Origin: Paenarthrobacter nitroguajacolicus JCM 14115
Lineage (GTDB): Bacteria > Actinomycetota > Actinomycetes > Actinomycetales > Micrococcaceae
DNA length: 18,280 nucleotides
NCBI GenBank assembly: GCA_001313365.1
Contig: BBFS01000101.1
Span: 1 to 18,280, forward strand
Reading direction: 5' to 3'
Below, piece after piece: positions 8,571-16,988 of the stretch. The notes below the pieces were generated by a model. That model was not told the origin of the DNA. It saw nothing but the letters and a program-made list of their open reading frames with translations, and did not search any database. Position 1 is the first letter of the stretch, and each line of letters starts with the position of its first letter. The translations under genes and the position numbers were made by a program.

Positions 8571-8575
8571 AGGAG
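8571..8575 (+). promoter_or_regulatory. Ribosome binding site of ruvA
   Basis: AGGAG at 8571-8575 lies seven bases before TTG 8583 and supports that unusual start codon, from which the conserved MISFLRGTV begins. Confidence 0.65.
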
Positions 8576-8582
8576 CCGGGTC

Positions 8583-9229
8583 TTGATCAGTTTTCTCCGT
8601 GGAACCGTAGCCCACGTTGGTTTGTCCACCGCTGTTATCGACCTCAACGGTGCGGGAATGAGTGTCTTCGCCACACCGCAGACCTTGAGCCACCTCAAAA
8701 CAGGAACCGAAGCCAAGCTCTTCACTTCCATGATCGTCCGTGAAGATTCACTCACGCTGTTCGGATTTGCCGACGACGACGAACGCGAAGTTTTCGACGT
8801 CCTGCTCAGTGTCAGCGGGGGGGTTGGGCCCCGTTTGGCCTTGGCCGTCCTCGCCGTGCACGAACCGGAAGCCATCAGGGTGGCGGCTCACACTGGTGAC
8901 AGCAAGGCATTCACCAAGGTGCCGGGCATCGGCCCAAAGGTGGCCGGCCGTATTGTCCTCGAGCTGGCCGGGAAGTTGGTGCCGCATGGAACCGGCACTG
9001 GAGCTGCTCCCGCCGCGGCCCCGAACGCAGAATGGAAGCCACAGGTAGTCGCAGCCATGACCAGTTTGGGATGGTCCGAGAAAGACGCCAACGGCAGTAT
9101 CGACAAAGCGATGGCCGACTCGCCGGAACTCGTAGACGCAGGAAACGTGGCCCAAATACTTCGGGCTACGTTGCGCTGCTTGGCCAGGACGGGGCACGCG
9201 CCGGCAACCGTGTAGGCAGCCGTGGTTGA
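8583..9229 (+). CDS. ruvA: Holliday junction branch migration protein RuvA (frameshifted near 3' end)
   Basis: RuvA binds the four-way junction as a tetramer and loads RuvB. The N-terminal OB domain is seen ([23 protein letters not shown] and the [13 protein letters not shown] strand). Next come the helix-hairpin-helix pair ([13 protein letters not shown] and [16 protein letters not shown]), an Ala/Pro linker, and domain III ([21 protein letters not shown]). Seven Gs at 8817-8823 give SGGVGPR where the family has SGVGPR. A missing T near 9177 shifts the last codons; corrected, the protein ends [17 protein letters not shown] at the TGA 9227-9229, about 215 residues. Uncorrected, the frame ends at 9215. 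The corrected stop overlaps the ruvB start by eight bases, indicating an operon. Confidence 0.95.
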
Positions 9230-10308
9230 GCAGTCACTCGTCAGCGGGGGAGAGGAACCGGAAGAGCGGGTCATTGAGGCTGCTCTCCGCCCCCCCAAGA
9301 ACCTGCACGACTTCGTAGGACAGCATCGGGTCCGCAAGCAACTTGCCTTGGTGCTTGAGGCTTCGAAGATGCGTGGCCGCAGCGCCGACCACGTGTTGAT
9401 GTCCGGACCTCCTGGACTCGGTAAGACCACACTTGCCATGATCATTGCAGCGGAGATGAACGCGCCGCTGCGTATCAGCAGCGGTCCGGCCATCCAGCAC
9501 GCCGGGGGGGATCTCGCTGCCATCCTTTCCTCGCTCTCGGAGGGCGAGGTCCTGTTCCTCGATGAAATCCACCGCATGTCCAGGCCTGCAGAAGAAATGC
9601 TGTATATGGCCATGGAGGACTTCCGCGTGGACATCGTGGTGGGCAAGGGAGCAGGCGCAACTGCAATTCCCCTGGAGCTTCCTCCTTTCACCCTGGTAGG
9701 TGCCACCACCCGCGCGGGACTTCTTCCGGGGGGGCCCTTGAGGGACCGATTCGGTTTCACCGGGCACCTCGAGTTTTATTCGGTGGCCGAACTCGAACTC
9801 GTCCTCCGCCGTTCTGCCGGGCTTCTGGACCTGAAGGTAAACTCCGCGGGTTTCACCGAGATCGCCGGTCGCTCCCGGGGGGAACGCCGCGTATAGCCAA
9901 CCGGCTGCTGCGCCGTGTCCGTGACTGGGCGCTTGTTCATGGCATCGAGCAAATCGATGCCCGTTCGGCGTCAGCTGCCTTGGATATGTACGAAGTAGAC
10001 GAGCGTGGCTTGGACAGGCTGGACAGATCCGTTCTGGAAGCCTCATAACCAAGTTCAACGGTGGCCCTGTTGGCTTGTCCACGTTGGCCATTGCCGTCGG
10101 TGAAGAACCGGAAACGGTGGAGACCGTGGCTGAACCGTTCCTTGTACGCGAGGGACTTCTGGGACGTACTCCGCGGGGTCGAATCGCGATGGCGTCGGCT
10201 TGGACCCACCTTGGCTACGCCGTACCGGCCGGAGTCTTTGGTCAAGAGACCCTCGCCTTGTTCGGTGAGGACGAAAACCACGCCGAAAGCATAGATACGG
10301 TCGGTTAA
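9222..10308 (+). CDS. ruvB: Holliday junction branch migration ATPase RuvB (frameshifted)
   Basis: RuvB is the hexameric AAA+ motor that drives branch migration with RuvA. The GTG start 9222-9224 gives [24 protein letters not shown]. Visible are Walker [12 protein letters not shown], Walker [11 protein letters not shown], sensor 1 [18 protein letters not shown], and the C-terminal winged-helix part ([38 protein letters not shown]). The corrected length is about 360, as usual. Runs of seven at 9290-9296, 9504-9510 and 9728-9734 each add one Pro or Gly. Six Gs at 9877-9882 (four expected in [10 protein letters not shown]) and a lost C near 10046 break the frame. The residues around both breaks are recovered by changing frame, so the gene is almost certainly intact in the organism. 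Confidence 0.96.
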
Positions 10309-10332
10309 CACGCTCTGTTCAGCTTTTCCCAC

Positions 10333-10338
10333 TAGACT
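10333..10338 (+). promoter_or_regulatory. Possible -10 element upstream of yajC
   Basis: The 98-base gap between ruvB and yajC contains TAGACT at 10333-10338 followed by GG. The same TAGACTGG occurs before rel at 13827-13834. No good -35 is seen at the right distance, so this is a tentative -10 for a yajC-secDF promoter. Confidence 0.3.
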
Positions 10339-10406
10339 GGTATGACGCTCGGCACGTTCGAGTCCTTGATCAATGCCCGCTATGCGGATCTGCCAGGGAC
10401 GTTGCC

Positions 10407-10835
10407 GTGAACCAAAACGTAAGTACAGAACGGAACTTCCCTGTGGATCCAATGACCATATTGCTGTTCGTCATGCTTGGACTCTTTGTCTTCATGATGT
10501 TCCGCCGCAACAAGAAGACCCAGCAGCAGCAGGCTGAAATGCAGTCCAAGTTCGCTCCTGGTGTTGACGTCATGACCAGCTTCGGTCTCTTTGGCCGCAT
10601 CGTGTCCATCGACGAAGCCGAGAACAAGGTCGTCATCGAACTTTCCCCGGGTAACCAGGCAACGGTTCACCGCCAGGCAGTCACCAAGGTGGTCGAATCC
10701 ACCCCCGAGGAAGCACCGGTTGTCCCGGATGACGCTTCTTCCCTGACCGCCGCGGAGGCTGAGGCTCCTGCCGCCGTCGAGACACCGGACGAAACCATCG
10801 CGCGCCTCAACAAAGAGGACAAGAAGGACAACTAG
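10407..10835 (+). CDS. yajC: Preprotein translocase subunit YajC
   Basis: YajC is the small membrane partner of SecD and SecF in the accessory Sec complex. One N-terminal transmembrane helix is seen (TILLFVMLGLFVFMMFRR). The conserved cytoplasmic domain follows: KFAPGVDVMTSFGLFGRIVSIDEAENKVVIELSPGNQATVHRQAV. The C-terminal tail is acidic and Ala-rich. The reading frame is open without correction. The GTG at 10407 gives 142 residues; the ATG at 10452 (MTILLFV) would give a shorter form without the leader NQNVSTERNFPVDP and is also possible. It is followed by secD after 114 bases and a strong hairpin. Confidence 0.93.
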   Translation: MNQNVSTERNFPVDPMTILLFVMLGLFVFMMFRRNKKTQQQQAEMQSKFAPGVDVMTSFGLFGRIVSIDEAENKVVIELSPGNQATVHRQAVTKVVESTPEEAPVVPDDASSLTAAEAEAPAAVETPDETIARLNKEDKKDN

Positions 10836-10886
10836 CACCGTCAGTCGCGGCGACACCGCGCAAGGCAACTTCTACGGCAGCGGAGA

Positions 10887-10922
10887 GCCGCCGGCAGACG
10901 CTCACCAGCGTCGGCCGGCGGC
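10887..10922 (+). repeat. Strong GC-rich hairpin in the yajC-secD gap
   Basis: GCCGCCGGC (10887-10895) pairs with GCCGGCGGC (10914-10922), and GACGCT (10897-10902) pairs with AGCGTC (10907-10912), around a CACC loop with a single A-G mismatch. That is 15 base pairs in 36 bases. No T tract follows. It lies 28 bases before the secD start, so it may be an mRNA stability or attenuation element, or a weak terminator. Confidence 0.55.
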
Positions 10923-10936
10923 TGTCCGGCGATAAC

Positions 10937-10942
10937 AGGAAG
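10937..10942 (+). promoter_or_regulatory. Ribosome binding site of secD
   Basis: AGGAAG lies seven bases before ATG 10950, which fixes the secD start (MARTGPKNSARRV after removing the surplus Pro). Confidence 0.65.
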
Positions 10943-10949
10943 ATCGATA

Positions 10950-12710
10950 ATGGCACGGACCGGCCCCCCCAAAAACTCAGCCCGCAGGGTGCTGACCTGG
11001 CTTGGAGCAATTTTCGTTGTATTAACCGCTGTCCTTGCTGGCGGAGTGGTGACTGGCAATGCCAGTTGGGCTCCCAAGCTTGCTCTGGACCTTGAAGGCG
11101 GAACCCAGATGATCCTGGCACCCCCCCGCGTGGAGGGTTCCAGCGAGATCAATGAGGAGCAACTCAACCAGGCAGTCGCCATCATCCGGCAGCGAGTGGA
11201 TGGCTCCGGTGTTGCTGAAGCCGAAATCAGCACGCAGTCCGGCCGCAACGTGGTGGTCAGCCTTCCGGGAACACCATCGAAGGAAACCCGCGACCTGATC
11301 CAGGCTTCGGCCGACATGAACTTCCGTCCGGTCATCACCTATGGCGACCCGGCAGCTATACCGGCCGAGCAGCGCACTCCTGAGGACCAGCTGAACAAGC
11401 CGACGGCGGAGCCGGCCAACGCGAGTGATGTCAACTGGATCACCCCCGGAAGTCCAGAAGGAATTTGAAGCGCTCGACTGTGTTAATCCGTCACCGGAAA
11501 AGCGCGACCGGTCGGATCCTGCCAAACCGCTGGTAACCTGCGAGGCGGCCACTGCCACGACTCCGGCAATCAAGTACATCCTCGGGCCCGTTGAGGTCAA
11601 GGGCCAGGACATCAGCGATTCCACCTTTACCCAGGTGCAGGGTGCCCAGGGCTCCGTGACGAATTCCTGGGGCGTCAACATTGTTTTCAACTCGGATGCA
11701 ACGGCAAAGTTCAAAGCCGTAACCGAACGCCTCAACCAGTTCTATGCTGCAGCGCAGACGCAGGGTACTGACGATCCCAAGTCACAGTTCGCTATCGTCC
11801 TGGACGACAAGGTACTTTCAGCCCCCGCGAGCCCTGGCTGTCATCACCGATGGCAAGCCGCAGATCACGGGGTAACTTCACCCAGGCGTCAGCGAAGGCC
11901 TTGTCTGACCAGTTGCGCTACGGCGCGCTGCCCATCAGCTTCGAGATCCAATCACAAGAGCAGATTTCGGCCACCCTCGGTGGCGACCAACTTCGCCTCG
12001 GCTTGCTGGCAGGCATGATCGGTCTGTTGCTGGTGGTTGTGTACTCCCTGTTCCAGTACCGCGCTTTGGGCCTTGTCACCATCGCGTCCCTTGTGGTGGC
12101 TGGTGTGCTGACCTATCTCGCCATTGCCATCCTTGGGTGGACGGAAAACTACCGTCTCTCCCTGGCAGGTGTGGCGGGCCTGATCGTGGCCATTGGCCAG
12201 ACTGCTGACTCGTTTATCGTCTACTTCGAACGCATCAGGGATGAGCTGCGCGAGGGCCGTGGCCTGGTGTCCGCCGTCGAGAATGGTTGGAAGCGGGCCA
12301 AGCGCACCGTGCTGGCTTCCAAGGCCGTCAACCTCCTTGCTGCCCTGGTCCTCTATTTCGTAGCTGTGGGCAACGTACGTGGCTTTGCCTTCACCCTCGG
12401 CCTGACGGCCTGGCTGACCTCCTGGTGGTGTTCATGTTTACGCACCCCCATGCTGCAGGTCCTTGCCCGCACCAAGTTCTTTGGCGAAGGCACCGTTTCT
12501 CAGGGCTTTCCCCGGACCGTCTCGGCGCAGTTCCCCCTTTACCGGGGCGCGGGCCGCCTCCGTACGCCTGCGGAAAAGCCTGCCGTGGTTCGCGCACGCA
12601 ACACCGGCGCGGCAGCCGAAGCAGAACGACGCATGACCATCGCCGAGAGGCGCCTTGCCGAGAAGGGCCAGCTCACTGGTACTTCCAACGGCACCAAGGA
12701 GGAGAAGTAA
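10950..12710 (+). CDS. secD: Protein translocase subunit SecD (multiply frameshifted)
   Basis: SecD with SecF uses the proton motive force to help pull exported proteins across the membrane. The N-terminal transmembrane helix (VLTWLGAIFVVLTAVLAGGVV) and LALDLEGGTQMIL are the SecD signature. The periplasmic P1 domain follows (AVAIIRQRVDGSGVAEAEI, IKYILGPVEVKGQDI, LRYGALPISFEI). The other transmembrane segments lie in GLLAGMIGLLLVVVYSLF, IASLVVAGVLTYLAIAILG, SLAGVAGLIVAIGQTADSF and VNLLAALVLYFVAVG. The ATG at 10950 has a good ribosome site. The TAA 12708-12710 overlaps the secF ATG. Frame changes are at about 11445, 11825, 11870, 12412, 12455-12459 and 12540. In-frame surplus prolines come from runs of seven at 10964-10970 and 11121-11127. 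The corrected length is about 586 residues, normal for actinobacteria. Confidence 0.95.
12696..12704 (+). promoter_or_regulatory. Strong ribosome binding site of secF
   Basis: AAGGAGGAG ends five bases before ATG 12710 and lies inside the last secD codons. Together with the TAATG stop/start overlap it indicates coupled translation of SecD and SecF. Confidence 0.8.
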
Positions 12711-13703
12711 TGACCACGAGCTTCGCAACCTTCGGCCACGAGCTATACACGGGCAAGCGCTCGTACAACTTCGTCAATTCCAAGAAGATCTGGTTCATCA
12801 TTGCGGCGGTCGCCGTGGCACTCTCCATCCTGATTCCGGTGGTCAAGGGCGGTTTCAACCTTGGTATCGAATTCCGTGGCGGCTCCGAGTTCACTGTTTC
12901 AAATGTCAGCACCACTGATGCAAGCCTGGGCGAAAAGGCCGTCCACGACATCGTGCCCGATGCCATTCCCCCCCGCGTTGCCAACGTGGCAGGCAACACC
13001 ATGCGGATCCAAACGGATCAGCTGACCGATGACGAGACGAACCGGATCAAGGATGGCCTCACCAGCGCCTACGGCGTGACGGAGAACGAAGTGACATCCA
13101 ACTTCGTGGGCCCAACTTGGGGTCAGGATGTCACTCGCCAGGCCCTCATCGGCCTGGTGGTCTTTGTTGCCTTGGCCGCTGTCCTGATGGCGCTGTACTT
13201 CAGGACCTGGAAGATGTCCTTGTCGGCACTCGTCGGCATGCTGGTCACCATGTTCACCACGGCGGGCGTCTACGCCCTGAGCGACTTTGAAGTGACGCCT
13301 TCGGCCATCATCGGCTTCCTGACGGTCCTCAGCTACTCGTTGTATGACACCGTGGTGGTCTTCGACAAGATCCGTGAAAACACCTCTGACATCTCCACGT
13401 CCACCCGCCGCACGTTCAGTGAAGAGGTCAACCTCGCCGTCAACCAAACCTTGGTCCGCTCCATCAACACCATGATGGTGGCCGTCCTCCCGGTGGCGGC
13501 AATCCTCTTCATTGGTGCCGGGCTTCTGGGCGCGGGGCACCCTTCGCGATCTTTCCCTGGCGTTGTTCGTGGGTATCCTCATTGGTACCGCGGCCACGAT
13601 CTTCATTGCGGCACCGCTGTACGCGTGGCTCCGCCAGAGCGAGCCCGACCTCGTCAAGCAAGCCAAGAAGGTTGCCCACCGCAGGACTGAAGCCACAGTC
13701 TAG
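12710..13703 (+). CDS. secF: Protein translocase subunit SecF (one frameshift)
   Basis: SecF is the partner of SecD. The product (MTTSFATFGHELYTGKRSYNFVNSKK) begins with a transmembrane helix (IWFIIAAVAVALSILIPVV). The SecF signature GGFNLGIEFRGGSEF, a periplasmic loop and five further helices follow, including LIGLVVFVALAAVLMALYF and AIIGFLTVLSYSLYDTVVVF, with the conserved FDKIREN. Four Gs at 13534-13537, where three are expected, shift the frame in GAGLLGAGTLRDLSLALF; the corrected frame runs to the TAG 13701-13703, about 331 residues. Seven Cs at 12968-12974 add a Pro (IPPRVAN). It overlaps secD by one base and is followed by a strong terminator. Confidence 0.96.
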
Positions 13704-13731
13704 GGGGTTTTCAGTACCGTTGTTTGGCCGG

Positions 13732-13768
13732 GAGCCGGCCTCCGCACGACTGCGGAGGCCGGCTCTTT
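13732..13768 (+). terminator. Intrinsic terminator of the secDF operon
   Basis: A perfect 15-bp stem (13732-13746 with 13751-13765) closes a CGAC loop and is followed by TTT. It begins 29 bases after the secF stop and separates the Sec genes from rel. Confidence 0.88.
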
Positions 13769-13801
13769 GACTTGCCTGCGTCATCGTCATGTGCTGCCCG
13801 G

Positions 13802-13859
13802 TTGCAGAAGCATTCACCTGCGGGAATAGACTGGGAGAATTAAATCGGTTGTGAGGGGG
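13802..13859 (+). promoter_or_regulatory. Candidate rel promoter and ribosome binding site
   Basis: TTGCAG at 13802-13807 and TAGACT at 13827-13832 (19-base spacing) could form a promoter with a start point near 13838. GAGGGGG at 13853-13859 lies seven bases before the rel GTG. The TAGACTGG core is shared with the region before yajC. The spacing is longer than ideal. Confidence 0.42.
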
Positions 13860-13866
13860 TACTTCT

Positions 13867-16272
13867 GTGGAAGAACGTGCGACGTCGGCACCACCGGCGG
13901 GCGGGGATGACGGCCGCAAGACTGTGGCAGTTCCGGCAACGAGTGTGCCCGGACGGACTGCAGCTGCGGTTCCGGTCGATGCTCCCGGCGCGCGTCCCAC
14001 CTTCCCGGGACGGCGGGAGCGTACGCGTTCCCGGCTTGCCCGCCTGACGGGACGGGGGAATCGCTCCGTACTCGCCGATCCTGGAGCCACTGCTGCGGAC
14101 GGTCCGGGCGAACAATCCCAAAGAGGACTTCGACCTGATCCAACGCGCCTTCGCAGTGGCAGAGCAGAGCCACCAGGGTCAGAAGCGCAAGAGCGGTGAT
14201 CCGTACATCACCCATCCGGTGGCCGTGGCCACCATCCTGGCTGAACTCGGCATGACCGGGACTACTCTGGCAGCAGCGTTGCTTCACGACACAGTAGAGG
14301 ACACCCCCCTACACACTGGCTGACCTTACGCGGGACTTCGGACCCGAGGTTGCCATGTTGGTGGATGGCGTCACCAAGCTGGATAAAGTCAGTTTTGGCG
14401 AGGCTGCGCAGTCGGAAACCGTTCGCAAGATGGTGGTCGCGATGGCCAAGGACATCCGTGTCCTGATGATCAAGCTTGCAGACCGCCTCCACAATGCGCG
14501 CACTTGGCGGTTCGTTTCAGCAGAGTCTTCATCGCGCAAAGCCCGTGAAACCCTGGAGATCTTCGCACCCCCCCTGGCTCATCGCCTGGGTATGAACACC
14601 ATCAAGTGGGAACTGGAAGATCTCTCCTTCGCTGCGCTGTATCCCAAGGTGTACGAGGAAATCGTGCGCATGGTGGGCGACCGCACACCGGAGCGGGAAA
14701 AGAGCCTCAGCGTCATCCGCAACCAGATAGCGGATGACCTTCGAACGGCACGAATCAAAGCGACCATCACTGGCCGGCCCAAGCACTACTACTCGATTTA
14801 TCAGAAGATGATCGTCCGGGACAAAGACTTCGACGACATCAACGACCTCATGGGCGTGCGTGTCCTGGTTGATTCGGTTCGTGATTGCTACGCCGCCTTG
14901 GGGGACGCTGCATTCGCGGTGGAACCCCCTTCCGGGCCGGTTCAAGGACTACATCGCGATGCCTAAATTCAACATGTACCAATCACTGCATACAACGGTG
15001 ATTGGCCCGGGTGGCAAGCCTGTGGAAATCCAGATCCGCACCCACGAGATGCACCGCCGTGCAGAATACGGTGTGGCAGCCCACTGGAAGTACAAGGACC
15101 AGCCCAACCGCACCGCGCAAGGCCCGGGCAGCCCTCGTGACGGCGACATGGGCTGGCTGCGGTCGCTGGTGGACTGGCAGCAGGAGACATCGGATCCCGG
15201 AGAATTCCTGGATTCGCTCCGCTACGAGATCAACGCCCGGGAAGTGTTTGTTTTCACTCCAAAGGGTGAGGTCATGGCCCTTCCGGCCGGATCAACCCCT
15301 GTGGACTTCGCCTACGCCGTGCACACGGAGGTGGGCCACCGAACCATTGGTGCCCGCGTCAATGGCAAATTGGTTCCGCTGAACAGCGAGCTGAACCATG
15401 GCGACTGGGTAGAGATCTTCACCTCCAAGGCGGAAGGCGCCGGGCCCAGCCAGGACTGGCAGCACTTCGTCAAGTCGGCGCGGGCACGCAATAAGATCCG
15501 CCAATGGTTCACCAAGGAACGCCGCGAAGAAGCCATTGAACGCGGGAAGGACATGCTGACGCGGGCGATGCGGAAGCAGAACCTGCCCTTGCAACGCCTG
15601 ATGACGCACGACGCTTTGTCCGCGGTGGCGGAGGACTTCCACTATGTAGACATCTCCGGGCTGTATGCGGGCGTTGGCGACGGGCACACCTCGGCCCAGT
15701 CCGTCATGGAAAAGCTCGTGGAGCACTTGGGTGGTCATGAAACACCCGACGAAGACCTCGATGAAGTCAGTATTCCTACCCAGGTTGCGAAGTCGAAGTT
15801 CTCGGATTCGGGCGTCATCGTGCGCGGCGTGGGTGATGTGTGGGTCAAGCTGGCCCGGTGTTGCACCCCCCCGGTACCACCGGACCCCCCCATCCTGGGC
15901 TTCGTAACGCGTGGATCAGGAGTTTCTGTCCACCGGACTGACTGCACCAATGTCTCGGGTCTTCGTGACCAGCCGGACAGAATTGTTGAAGTTGAGTGGG
16001 CACCCACCCAGTCGAGCGTGTTCCTGGTGGAGATTCAGGTGGAAGCTTTGGACAGGAAGTCCCTGCTGTCCGACGTGACCCGTATCTTGTCCGAGAACCA
16101 CGTGAACATCCTGGCCGCGTCGGTTCATACGTCGAGTGACAGGGTGGCGATCTCGAAGTTTGCCTTCGAAATGGGCGATCCGAAGTACCTGCATCACGTC
16201 TTGAACGCGGTTCGCCGCATTGATGGCGTTTTTGACGTGTATCGCACCACGGGAAACCGCCGTCGCAGCTAG
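13867..16272 (+). CDS. rel: Bifunctional (p)ppGpp synthetase/hydrolase Rel (frameshifted)
   Basis: Rel makes and degrades (p)ppGpp in the stringent response. From the GTG start, a Pro/Ala/Arg-rich leader of about 70 residues precedes the HD hydrolase domain ([44 protein letters not shown]). The synthetase domain follows ([46 protein letters not shown]). Then come TGS ([21 protein letters not shown]), a Cys-containing zinc-finger region ([18 protein letters not shown]), and ACT ([19 protein letters not shown]). RFKD is the RXKD form typical of bifunctional enzymes, and HDTVED is intact, so both activities are expected. Frame changes come from five Gs at 14055-14059 (four expected), six Cs at 14303-14308 (five expected) and five Gs near 14900 (four expected). 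Runs of seven add prolines near 14570, 15868 and 15888. The corrected length is about 800 residues. Confidence 0.96.
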
Positions 16273-16886
16273 CCCGGGTCTGCCTGAGCCAGCTGCGCCA
16301 ATGTAGCCAAGGCGCGCTTCTTATGTGGCACCCGGGGGAGCGTCTCGACGGCCAGGGTGAGCAGCCGGAGCCTGATGCCAAGCTCCTCTCGTTCCAAAAG
16401 GCGCTTTAGTGCCGGCAGCGCGCGATCGGGTTCGACGTGGAGGGCGATGTCCGCCGCGGTACGCAGTGGGCTGCTGACCAGCATTCCTCCGAGACTGACC
16501 ACGTCCATCTGACCCAGCCGAACCTCATGGAGACTACATTGCGTGGTTCCCCCCCGCAGGCTGGATATGCGATGTTTTGCATCGACCAGTAGTGACAGGT
16601 GCTCGGGCGGATTGGCGCACCCGTAGATCCATGCTGCCGTGAGCCGGCCGGCCACAACCTTGGTCCGGATTCTTTCCGGGACTGTGAGCGCCGCTGCACG
16701 GGCTCTGAGGCGGTGAGTGACAGCAACACCGGGGGGAGGCGTAACTCTTCCCGTACAGGGGCAGCAGGATGCCATCGAACGCCATACTTTGCAGTTCGTT
16801 CCACGTAAAGATGCGGCTGGGGGGGAGTAGAGCTCGGAGATGACCGGCTCCAGTAAATGCGGGGCGTTGACAGCGGGGGGGACCAT
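16269..16886 (-). CDS. Small AbiEi-like protein, function uncertain (frameshifted)
   Basis: I do not recognise this protein with certainty. After correction it reads [118 protein letters not shown] and a Leu/Arg-rich helical C-terminus ending [10 protein letters not shown]; about 205 codons. A short N-terminal winged-helix-like part followed by an AWIYG...LRTAADIA region resembles proteins annotated as AbiEi family antitoxins. No AbiEii-type nucleotidyltransferase toxin lies next to it, so a toxin-antitoxin role is doubtful. Frame changes lie at 16731-16736 and 16819-16825. Runs of seven at 16549-16555 and 16875-16881 are probably inflated. Its TAG (16271-16269) shares the CTAG of the convergent rel stop. 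An in-frame start further upstream cannot be excluded. Confidence 0.6.
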   Translation of the reverse strand: MVPPAVNAPHLLEPVISELYSPPAASLRGTNCKVWRSMASCCPCTGRVTPPPGVAVTHRLRARAAALTVPERIRTKVVAGRLTAAWIYGCANPPEHLSLLVDAKHRISSLRGGTTQCSLHEVRLGQMDVVSLGGMLVSSPLRTAADIALHVEPDRALPALKRLLEREELGIRLRLLTLAVETLPRVPHKKRALATLAQLAQADPG

Positions 16887-16920
16887 TCATCGATCATTCC
16901 GTGCGGCCACCCTACGAGTA

Positions 16921-16962
16921 CAGGCTCCGTCCCGGTTATGTGGATAACCGGAACAGAGCCTG
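16921..16962 (-). terminator. 19-bp hairpin after the DUF349 gene
   Basis: Arms 16921-16939 and 16944-16962 enclose a four-base loop. In minus-strand RNA all 19 positions pair, two as G-U wobbles. In + strand RNA the same two are C-A mismatches. This points to function in the minus-strand transcript, 27 bases after the DUF349 stop. No T tract follows on that side, so termination would be unorthodox; 3'-end stabilisation is an alternative. Confidence 0.6.
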
Positions 16963-16988
16963 CAGGAAAGTTTTTGGCTCGGAGTCCT

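Noticed and set aside
10380..10868. Minus-strand open frame across yajC.
   Set aside because: It is a shadow of the intact, well-conserved yajC frame, an effect common in GC-rich coding DNA.
12899..13696. 265-codon minus-strand open frame opposite secF.
   Set aside because: It is antisense to recognisable SecF, with no ribosome site and low-complexity His/Gly/Asp composition.
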